Assembly: GCA_049297615.1 (NCBI GenBank)
Contig: JBAQUQ010000247.1
Location: forward strand, 1-12,877
From: JAEMQF01 sp049297615
GTDB lineage: Bacteria; Pseudomonadota; Gammaproteobacteria; Burkholderiales; Burkholderiaceae_C
Length of the DNA: 12,877 bases
Direction: 5' to 3'
The translations under genes and the position numbers were made by a program. Within the stretch, counting starts at the first letter, position 1. Each line of letters begins with the position of its first letter. The notes below the pieces were generated by a model. That model ran no database searches. It was given only the letters and a program-made list of their open reading frames with translations, and had not been told where the DNA came from. Positions 7,871 to 12,877 of the stretch are shown here, in pieces.

Positions 7871-9526
7871 TCAAGGGTTCTTCACGTACGCATTGGCACG
7901 CAGATAGAACCACCAGTTGAGGACCAGGCACAGCGCGTAGAACACGGCAAAGCCGTACATCGCCGCCTGCGGCGTACCGGCCTTGATCTGCTCGCCGATG
8001 ACCACCGGCGCGGCGAAGGCACCGTAGGCCGCGACCGCCGATGTCCAGCCCAGCACCGGGCCGGCCTGCTGGCGATCGAAGATCACGCCGATGCTGCGAA
8101 AGGTCGAGCCGTTGCCGATGCCGCTGGCGGCGAAGAGGACGACGAACAGCGCCAGGAAGATGAAGAAGTACTCTTCGGGTGTCGCCGATTGATAGGCCTT
8201 CATCATCACGTAGCCCACGGCCACCGAGGCCGCGACCATCGTCGCCGAGACCCATTGCGTGACGATCGAGCCGCCGATCTTGTCTGATATCCAGCCGCCT
8301 ACCGGGCGGATCAGCGCGCCGACGAAGGGGCCGATCCAGGCAAAGGCCAGCACCGCCGGTGCGTTCGGGTTGGCCAGCGTGTGCTGCATCACGCCGTTGG
8401 CATCGGCCACGTGGCTGACACCGAAGATGACTTTCATCGACAGCGGCAGCGCCATCGAAAAGCCGATGAACGAGCCGAAGGTGACGATGTACAGGATCGT
8501 CATCGCCCAGGTGTGCTTGTTGTGGAAGATCTCGAACTGCTTGGCGACGCCCTCCTTCATCGTTCCGAATGCGGCGAGCTTCATCACGATCAACATGAGG
8601 CCGATGTCCAGCGGAATCGCGACCCACACGTTGAGCAAGCCCAGCCCGGTCGGTGCCGGAAGGTACAGGTACAGCATGAATATCGACGGCAGGAAGGCCA
8701 GCGTGTACAGGTAGGTGATCTTCGAGAACGCGACGATCGGGTTGCCTGTGTGCGGCGAGATCGGCTTCAGGTTGTTCATGCCGAACCAGCACAGGATAGC
8801 CAGCGGCACCAGCGACAGCACCCAAGTGAATCCGGCGTTCTGGATCCACGTGTTGGAGCCGGCAGGAATCTTGCCGAAGATCCAACCTGATTCGTGCAGC
8901 AGTACTTCGGGTGTGCCGCCGAACGAACCGAGCAGGCCCACCGTCATGATCAACGGGATGATCACCTGCATCGCGGTCACGCCGAAGTTGCCCAGCCCGG
9001 CGTTCAGGCCCAGCGCGGTGCCCTGCAGGCGCTTGGGGAAGAAGGTGCTGATGTTGGACATCGAACTGGCGAAATTGCCGCCGCCGACGCCCGACCACAG
9101 CGCCATCAACTGGAAGGCCCACAGCGGCCAGTCCTTGTGCTGCAGCACGATGCCGGTACCGAGGGCCGGTGCCAGCAGCATCGCCGTGGTCAGGAAGATG
9201 ACGTTGCGCCCGCCCGCCAGGCGGATCAGGAACGACGACGGAATGCGCATCGTCGCCCCCGCGATACCGGCGATGGCGGTCAGCGTGAAGAGCTCGGCCT
9301 GCGTGAACGGGAACCCGAGGTTCAACATTTGCACGGTGATGATGCCCCACATGCCCCACACCGCGAAGCCGCACAGCAGCGCGGGTATGGAGATCCACAG
9401 GTTGCGGTAGGCGATACGCTTGCCCGTGCTTGCCCAGAACGTCTCGTCCTCGGGTCGCCAATCGACGATATCTGCGGCCCTGCTGGCGGCGGTTGCAGCG
9501 GCGCCGGCCTTGGGTTGAATACTCAT
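7871..9526 (-). CDS. narK2: Nitrate/nitrite transporter of the NarK/NarU type (NNP family), enlarged
   Basis: A 551-residue major facilitator protein. The cytoplasmic start has the motif DWRPEDETFW (22-31), shared with E. coli NarK and NarU. Arg94 (in TMRIPSSF) and Arg407 (in IRPVGGWISDKIGG) correspond to the two substrate-binding arginines, Arg89 and Arg305. The two NNP glycine signatures are GVGGGNFASSMSNI (about 146-159) and ASGIGNGSTFRSIG (about 467-480). It probably exchanges nitrate for nitrite across the inner membrane. E. coli NarK has about 463 residues. The extra length lies mainly at about 251-336, between helices 6 and 7, and contains two hydrophobic stretches (271-290 and 299-321), so about 14 membrane helices rather than 12 are predicted. 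AAGGAA precedes the ATG at 9526. narK1 ends 28 bp upstream. Confidence 0.95.
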   Translation of the reverse strand: MSIQPKAGAAATAASRAADIVDWRPEDETFWASTGKRIAYRNLWISIPALLCGFAVWGMWGIITVQMLNLGFPFTQAELFTLTAIAGIAGATMRIPSSFLIRLAGGRNVIFLTTAMLLAPALGTGIVLQHKDWPLWAFQLMALWSGVGGGNFASSMSNISTFFPKRLQGTALGLNAGLGNFGVTAMQVIIPLIMTVGLLGSFGGTPEVLLHESGWIFGKIPAGSNTWIQNAGFTWVLSLVPLAILCWFGMNNLKPISPHTGNPIVAFSKITYLYTLAFLPSIFMLYLYLPAPTGLGLLNVWVAIPLDIGLMLIVMKLAAFGTMKEGVAKQFEIFHNKHTWAMTILYIVTFGSFIGFSMALPLSMKVIFGVSHVADANGVMQHTLANPNAPAVLAFAWIGPFVGALIRPVGGWISDKIGGSIVTQWVSATMVAASVAVGYVMMKAYQSATPEEYFFIFLALFVVLFAASGIGNGSTFRSIGVIFDRQQAGPVLGWTSAVAAYGAFAAPVVIGEQIKAGTPQAAMYGFAVFYALCLVLNWWFYLRANAYVKNP

Positions 9527-9554
9527 GCCGTTCCTTGCAATGGGGAATTCGGGG

Positions 9555-10811
9555 TCAGCCCTTGAGGCTGAAGACCGGCGCTTTGCCGCCCATCAGCTCG
9601 GTGCGGCGCACCTCGGTCCAGTACATCCAGATCAGCGAGACCCAGACCACGCCGTACATCAGCATGAAGGCGCTCGAGCGGATGCCGGTCAGGTCCATCA
9701 GTGCGCCGAACATGACCGGCAGGACGAAGCCGCCCAGCCCACCGGCCAGGCCGACGATGCCGCTGATGGTGCCGATGTTGTCGGGGTAGTCGTCGGCGAT
9801 GTACTTGAAGACGCTGGCCTTGCCGAAGGCGAAGGCGATGCCGAGAACGAACATCAGCACGGTGAACATGTAGACGTTCAATCCGATATGAAAGGACTTG
9901 GGCCCGTCGACCGTCTGCACGGTGAAGTCGGTCTGCGGATACGACAGCAGAAACAGGCAGATCCAGCTGACCCACATCACCCACCAGGTGATGCTGTGCG
10001 CGCCATACCGGTCAGACAACCAGCCGCCGACCGCACGCAGCACGCCTCCGGGCAGCGAGAACGCCGCCGCCAGCAGCGCCGCAACGCGGATGTCCAGACC
10101 GTACTCGCCGACGTAGTACTGCACCATCCACAGGCTCAGCGCCACGTAGCCGCCGAACACGATGCTGTAGTACTGGCAATACTTGAGTACCTTAGGGTCC
10201 TTCAGGGACGCGAGCTGGTCGGTGAACTTGACGTGGCTCGGCACGAGATGCGCCGGGTCGCTGTGGCTCAGAAACCAGAACAGCACGACGGTGCCGAGCA
10301 TGATCGCGGCATAGACCTGGGGCACCATGGTCCAGCCGAAGGCCACGACCAGCGCCGGCGCGATGAACTTGTTCACCGCCGCGCCGGAATTGCCGGCACC
10401 GTAGATGCCCATCGCGAAGCCCTGGCGATTCTTCGGGAACCAGCGCGCCACGTAGGGCGTGCCGACCGAAAACGATCCACCGGCCAGCCCGACGAACAGG
10501 CCGATGACGAGGAAATGCCAATACGCGGTGGCGTAGGACATGAACCAGATCGCCGGTACGGTGAGCGCCATCAGCACGGTCATCACGATGCGCCCGCCGT
10601 ACTGGTCGGTCCAGATGCCCAGCGGCACGCGCGACAGCGAGCCCGTCAATACCGGCATGGCCGTCAGCAGGCCGAACTCGGTGGCGTTCAGCCCCAGCGT
10701 ATCGCGCAGCGGGATGCCGATCACGGCGAACATCATCCAGACCATGAAGCACACCGTGAACGCCAGCGTGCTGGCCACCAGCACCGACAGCGCCTGGCTC
10801 TGTTTGCTCAT
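9555..10811 (-). CDS. narK1: Nitrate transporter of the NarK1 type (NNP family, major facilitator)
   Basis: A 418-residue protein with about 12 predicted membrane helices and the first gene of the operon. NarK1-type transporters are thought to import nitrate together with protons, which starts respiration before nitrite is available for exchange. Visible features are Arg61 (LSRVPLG) and Arg259 (LRAVGGWLSDRYG), which match the two nitrate-binding arginines, and the glycine signatures GLAGGSFSVGTPY (108-120) and GIVGLAGGLGGFVLP (351-365). It lacks the N-terminal DWRPED extension of the second transporter. The ATG at 10811 has AAGGAG with a 7-nt spacer. Transcription probably starts near 10879, from a promoter with an FNR-type box (see 10913-10926). 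In Paracoccus the two transporter types are fused; here they are separate. Confidence 0.95.
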   Translation of the reverse strand: MSKQSQALSVLVASTLAFTVCFMVWMMFAVIGIPLRDTLGLNATEFGLLTAMPVLTGSLSRVPLGIWTDQYGGRIVMTVLMALTVPAIWFMSYATAYWHFLVIGLFVGLAGGSFSVGTPYVARWFPKNRQGFAMGIYGAGNSGAAVNKFIAPALVVAFGWTMVPQVYAAIMLGTVVLFWFLSHSDPAHLVPSHVKFTDQLASLKDPKVLKYCQYYSIVFGGYVALSLWMVQYYVGEYGLDIRVAALLAAAFSLPGGVLRAVGGWLSDRYGAHSITWWVMWVSWICLFLLSYPQTDFTVQTVDGPKSFHIGLNVYMFTVLMFVLGIAFAFGKASVFKYIADDYPDNIGTISGIVGLAGGLGGFVLPVMFGALMDLTGIRSSAFMLMYGVVWVSLIWMYWTEVRRTELMGGKAPVFSLKG

Positions 10812-10885
10812 TGCGTTGCTCCTTGCTTACCACGGCAACCATCGCGCCAAGGGTCGAATGGCCAAGGGTGATCAGGCATGCGGCG

Positions 10886-10891
10886 AATGTA
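10886..10891 (-). promoter_or_regulatory. Probable -10 element of the narK1 (nar operon) promoter
   Basis: Read on the minus strand this is TACATT, matching TATAAT at four of six positions including the first T-A and the last T. A start about 7 nt downstream falls near 10879. That puts the centre of the FNR-type box (10919.5) about 41 bp upstream, the standard spacing for class II FNR activation. No good -35 is needed or seen. The leader to narK1 would be about 68 nt. The call rests on the spacing agreement more than on the hexamer. Confidence 0.5.
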
Positions 10892-10912
10892 GGCGTGGCG
10901 CACCGAACTACC

Positions 10913-10926
10913 TTGACCTAAATCAA
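10913..10926 (-). promoter_or_regulatory. FNR/ANR/DNR-type binding box upstream of narK1
   Basis: The plus strand reads TTGACCTAAATCAA, matching the FNR consensus TTGAT-N4-ATCAA at nine of ten fixed positions (C for T in the left arm). This is the anaerobic activator box expected for a nar operon. It lies 102 bp upstream of the narK1 start codon, and its spacing to the -10 candidate fits class II activation of narK1. It could also influence the divergent gene starting at 11049, but I see no well-placed -10 in that direction. The sequence cannot tell whether FNR, ANR, DNR or a nitric oxide-sensing relative binds it. Confidence 0.8.
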
Positions 10927-11011
10927 ACGCCCTCACCCTGAGACGGCAAGACTTCGCCCTGTTTATCGGGCGATCAAGCGGCGCCGGCCCGATCTACTCT
11001 TCCCAGCGTTT

Positions 11012-11031
11012 GGGCCGGCGGGCGCCGGCCC
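11012..11031 (+). other. GC-rich inverted repeat (hairpin) in the leader of the beta-barrel gene
   Basis: Perfect 9-bp arms GGGCCGGCG (11012-11020) and CGCCGGCCC (11023-11031) are separated by GG. The right arm is repeated exactly at 10982-10990, so the left arm could pair with either copy and give two exclusive structures. The hairpin ends 7 nt before the GGAG ribosome binding site and could affect translation or upstream termination. No T-run follows on either strand, so it is not a classic intrinsic terminator. Confidence 0.5.
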
Positions 11032-11038
11032 GCGTCTT

Positions 11039-11042
11039 GGAG
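11039..11042 (+). promoter_or_regulatory. Ribosome binding site that decides the start at 11049
   Basis: GGAG lies here with two in-frame ATG codons nearby. The ATG at 11043 directly abuts it, which is too close. The ATG at 11049 has a 6-nt spacer and opens directly into a signal peptide (MKPINALAAS), so 11049 is preferred. Confidence 0.7.
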
Positions 11043-11048
11043 ATGGCG

Positions 11049-11771
11049 ATGAAACCGATCAATGCCCTTGCCGCGTCGCTGCTGCTGGCCTGCGGCACGG
11101 TGGCCGCCGACCCCGGCTACTACGTCGTGACCACCTACAGCGACGCGGGCAAGCGCACCCTCGACTTCCGTTACTGGACCTTGAAGTTCGACGGCATGCC
11201 CGAGGTGATCTGGCCCGAGCTGGGCCTGGGCTACGGCGTCACCGACCGCTGGACCACCGAGCTCTTCGCAAGCTGGATCGGGTCTTCGCAGATGAGCACC
11301 TCCCTCAAGTCGTGGAACTGGCAGAACGACTACCTGCTGACCCAGGGCCAGTACCCGGTGGACCTGGCGGTGCACACGCAGCTGATTCACGTCGCCGACA
11401 CGGGCTGGGCTTTCGAGGTCGGGCCGGCGATGCAGACCGACATCGGACGCACCCAGCTCAACCTGAATTTTTTCCTGGACCGGGCGTTCCGGACCACTAT
11501 GCCGCGGCGCACCGAGCTGAAGTACCAGTGGCAAGTGCGGCATCGCTGGCAGCGCGGTCTGCATTTCGGCCTGCAGGGCTTTGGCGAGCTCGGTCCCTGG
11601 GACGACTGGTATGCGCGATCGCAACAATCGCACCGGGCTGGCCCGGCGCTGTTCGGCAAGTTCAACGTCGGCGACGGGACCGCACTGAACTGGCAAGCCG
11701 CTTACCTTTATGGCAAGACCGTCGGCATCAACGGGCACATGTTCACGGCCCGCGTTCACCTCGATTTCTGA
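11049..11771 (+). CDS. Exported protein with outer-membrane beta-barrel features, function unknown
   Basis: A 240-residue protein that I cannot assign to a named family. It starts with a short signal peptide (MKPINALAASLLLACGTVAA). Two readings are possible: signal peptidase I cleavage after Ala20, or lipid attachment at Cys15, since LLLAC satisfies a loose lipobox. The rest is rich in aromatic residues with alternating polar and hydrophobic positions, such as YYVVTTYS (about 24-31), LNLNFFLD and LHFGLQGFGEL. It ends in ...ARVHLDF, the terminal Phe typical of outer-membrane barrels inserted by BamA. At this length it would be a small barrel of roughly 8 to 10 strands. It is divergent from narK1 and is followed after 13 bp by the cupredoxin-like gene, so the two probably share a transcript. 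No enzyme motif is visible. Confidence 0.75.
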   Translation: MKPINALAASLLLACGTVAADPGYYVVTTYSDAGKRTLDFRYWTLKFDGMPEVIWPELGLGYGVTDRWTTELFASWIGSSQMSTSLKSWNWQNDYLLTQGQYPVDLAVHTQLIHVADTGWAFEVGPAMQTDIGRTQLNLNFFLDRAFRTTMPRRTELKYQWQVRHRWQRGLHFGLQGFGELGPWDDWYARSQQSHRAGPALFGKFNVGDGTALNWQAAYLYGKTVGINGHMFTARVHLDF

Positions 11772-11784
11772 GCCGCGGGCGCGC

Positions 11785-12390
11785 ATGACTGCATCGCGCT
11801 GGCTGACGATCGTCGCGACCTTCGCGTGGCCGCTGTCGGCGGCGACGGCGCCCGTCACCGTCGCGGTGTTCTCCGCCGGCGACAGGCCGCTCGTCGATGC
11901 CGTGGTCTTTCTCGAATCGCGTGAGGCCCGCGCCTCGGCACGGCCGCAGACGGACGTGGCGATTGCGCAGGAGCATCGACGCTTCATCCCCATGGTCAGC
12001 GTGGTCCCGGTGGGTACGAGAGTGTTCTTTCCGAACCGGGACAAGGTGCGCCACCATGTCTACTCGTTCTCGCCCATCAAGCCCTTCGAGATCAAGCTCT
12101 ACGCCGGCACGCCGGCCGAGCCGGTGGTGTTCGACAAGCCCGGCATTGCGGTGCTGGGCTGCAATATCCACGACGACATGATCGCCTGGATCGTCGTGGT
12201 CGAGACCCCCTACTTCGGCCGCACCGGTGCCGACGGTCGGGTGACACTGGCCCAGGTGCCGCCTGGCGCCTATCGGCTGCGCGCATGGCATCCCGATCAG
12301 CCTGCCGGCAGCCCGGTTTCCGACGAAGCGCTGCAGGTCGGCGCCGCGACCGTCGCGGCCGATGTGCGTCTGGGCGCGGTTGCGCGCTAG
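11785..12390 (+). CDS. Exported cupredoxin-like copper protein ('methylamine utilization protein'-like)
   Basis: A 201-residue protein with an N-terminal signal peptide (about 1-22, ending SAATA), so it should be periplasmic or surface-associated. A cupredoxin-like domain spans about 70-140 and carries a plausible type 1 copper site: His90 or His91 in VRHHVYSFS, and Cys126, His129 and Met132 in LGCNIHDDM. The C-terminal part (about 143-200, with GRTGADGRVTLAQVPPGAYRLRAWHP) looks like a small carboxypeptidase-regulatory-type beta-sandwich. Proteins of this build are often named 'methylamine utilization protein', but no methylamine dehydrogenase gene is present, so the name says little about function. 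It may carry electrons or sense copper. An in-frame ATG at 11710 would extend the protein into the preceding gene and spoil the signal peptide. The ATG at 11785 lacks a strong Shine-Dalgarno, which suggests coupling to the upstream gene 13 bp away. Confidence 0.85.
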   Translation: MTASRWLTIVATFAWPLSAATAPVTVAVFSAGDRPLVDAVVFLESREARASARPQTDVAIAQEHRRFIPMVSVVPVGTRVFFPNRDKVRHHVYSFSPIKPFEIKLYAGTPAEPVVFDKPGIAVLGCNIHDDMIAWIVVVETPYFGRTGADGRVTLAQVPPGAYRLRAWHPDQPAGSPVSDEALQVGAATVAADVRLGAVAR

Positions 12391-12439
12391 CGGGTCCGCC
12401 GCGCCGGCATTTCGCGGCTGACGTCCGCGCAGCCGTGCA

Positions 12440-12458
12440 TCGGCGCAGCGCGCGCCGA
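12440..12458 (+). other. GC-rich hairpin after the cupredoxin-like gene
   Basis: Arms TCGGCGC and GCGCCGA (7 bp) flank a 5-nt loop, 49 bp after the stop codon. A competing repeat, CGCGCCG/CGGCGCG, overlaps it. No T-tract follows, so intrinsic termination is doubtful. It might protect the 3' end of the transcript or be chance in very GC-rich sequence. Confidence 0.3.
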
Positions 12459-12528
12459 CGGCGCGACGCCGCGAAGAACCCGCTCTAGCTCGACAGCGCC
12501 TGCGACCTCGACGGTGCGCGGCCTCAAG

Positions 12529-12542
12529 TTGACGTTCGTCAA
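12529..12542 (+). promoter_or_regulatory. FNR/NnrR-like palindrome upstream of the sensor gene
   Basis: TTGACG-TT-CGTCAA is a perfect inverted repeat of 6-bp arms. It fits the TTG-N8-CAA frame of the CRP/FNR superfamily and matches eight of ten FNR consensus positions, with both inner bases changed symmetrically. It lies 139 bp before the sensor ATG in a gap with no gene. I see no strong -10 at the class II distance (about 12564-12570 reads weakly), so its activity is uncertain. Confidence 0.45.
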
Positions 12543-12681
12543 GCCGACAACGAGAAGTGTCTGATTGCCAGGCATGCCACCCCCATGACGCATCACGATC
12601 CGTTCCTTCGCGCCCCCGTGGCGATGGCCATGGAATTGCCACTCGCCGGTGGCGCATGCTGGGGCCGGCCCAGGGGCCGCC

Positions 12682-12877
12682 ATGAACCGGCACGGCCTGC
12701 AGTTCCGGATCGTCGCGTTCTTCTCGGTCTTGCTGCTGATTCTTCAAGCGGCCGGTTTCACCGTGATCAGCGCCACGATTTCGTCCAACGCACACCGCCA
12801 CGTCCGCGAGGAGCTCGCCGTCGCCGAGCGCATTTTCCGGCGCGTGCTGGATCAGAACAGCAAACAGTTGCAACAGG
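12682..12877 (+). CDS. N-terminus of a membrane-anchored sensor protein (partial)
   Basis: Sixty-five codons are visible before the right edge. The short basic start MNRHGLQFR is followed by a membrane helix (about 10-33, RIVAFFSVLLLILQAAGFTV). A helical periplasmic start follows, with REELAVAERIFRRVLDQN at about 42-59. This pattern is typical of the N-terminal periplasmic sensor region of signalling proteins such as GGDEF/EAL cyclic di-GMP enzymes or histidine kinases, but the output domain is outside the window, so the type is inference. AGGGG upstream of the ATG at 12682 is a weak ribosome site. A GTG at 12649 is also in frame, but the ATG gives the usual short cytoplasmic start. It follows the cupredoxin-like gene by 291 bp and may be expressed separately. 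Confidence 0.75.
   Translation, partial: MNRHGLQFRIVAFFSVLLLILQAAGFTVISATISSNAHRHVREELAVAERIFRRVLDQNSKQLQQ

Noticed and set aside
3985..7920. A 1311-codon open frame on the plus strand opposite narG
   Set aside because: It mirrors narG on the other strand and arises from the GC-biased third positions of narG codons. Its translation is Val/Ala/His/Arg-rich low-complexity sequence with no family motif, and no ribosome site or promoter precedes it.
8580..8593. FNR-like sequence TTCATCACGATCAA inside narK2
   Set aside because: Nine of ten positions match, but the essential G of the left TTG is a C, and the site lies within coding sequence of a membrane segment with no promoter context.
10995..11001. 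TACTCTT as a possible NarL heptamer in the divergent region
   Set aside because: One mismatch to TACYYMT, and no second heptamer in the inverted 7-2-7 arrangement, so chance is likely.
11010..11048. Upstream start (TTG at 11010 or ATG at 11043) for the barrel-like protein
   Set aside because: The TTG start would lie in the hairpin and add an Arg-rich stretch before the signal peptide. The ATG at 11043 abuts GGAG. The ATG at 11049 has proper spacing and an immediate signal peptide.
11710..11784. Upstream ATG (11710) for the cupredoxin-like protein
   Set aside because: It would overlap the previous gene by 62 bp and add about 25 Ser/Arg/Pro-rich residues before a clear signal peptide.
12391..12681. 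Short open frames in the gap before the sensor gene
   Set aside because: The frames here on either strand are Arg/Ala-rich, run through the flanking genes, and lack ribosome sites. I see no protein-coding gene in this gap, only the hairpin and the palindrome.

Overview
The window carries a complete membrane-bound respiratory nitrate reductase operon on the minus strand. It reads narK1-narK2-narG-narH-narJ-narI followed by a cytoplasmic parvulin-type peptidyl-prolyl isomerase (about 10.8 kb down to 0.15 kb). A divergent plus-strand group of three envelope or signalling genes lies at the right end (11.05 kb to the edge). The high GC content, the gene order (two NarK-type transporters ahead of narGHJI and a PpiC-type gene behind it) and the protein sequences suggest a denitrifying or nitrate-respiring proteobacterium. 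Burkholderiales-type betaproteobacteria fit best, but that placement is inference. I see no tRNA, rRNA, CRISPR array, insertion sequence or phage gene.

Layout from left to right: (1) 1-132, the 3' end of an unidentified plus-strand gene, converging on the nar operon with only 15 bp between the stops. (2) 148-10811, the nar operon, transcribed right to left. The genes are tightly packed: 4-bp ATGA overlaps at narG/narH and narJ/narI, a 2-bp gap at narH/narJ, and gaps of 28-37 bp elsewhere. (3) 10812-11048, a divergent intergenic region. It holds an FNR/ANR-type box (10913-10926), placed as expected for a class II activated narK1 promoter, and a strong GC hairpin in front of the plus-strand gene. 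(4) 11049-11771, a small exported protein with beta-barrel features. (5) 11785-12390, an exported cupredoxin-like protein of the group often labelled 'methylamine utilization protein'. (6) 12391-12681, a gap with a GC hairpin and a perfect FNR/NnrR-like palindrome. (7) 12682 to the edge, the N-terminus of a membrane-anchored sensor protein.

Function: NarK1 and NarK2 should bring nitrate in and exchange it for nitrite. NarGHI oxidises quinol at the haem b subunit NarI, passes electrons through the Fe-S clusters of NarH, and reduces nitrate at the Mo-bisMGD site of NarG on the cytoplasmic side. NarJ inserts the cofactor and delays membrane attachment, and the parvulin may help folding. The key ligands of NarG, NarH and NarI are present, so the enzyme looks intact. 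The core operon is well known biology. The parts worth a second look are an enlarged NarK2 with an apparent extra pair of membrane helices, the beta-barrel/cupredoxin/sensor trio, and the FNR-like palindrome in front of that sensor. I do not see firm evidence for a wholly new system.
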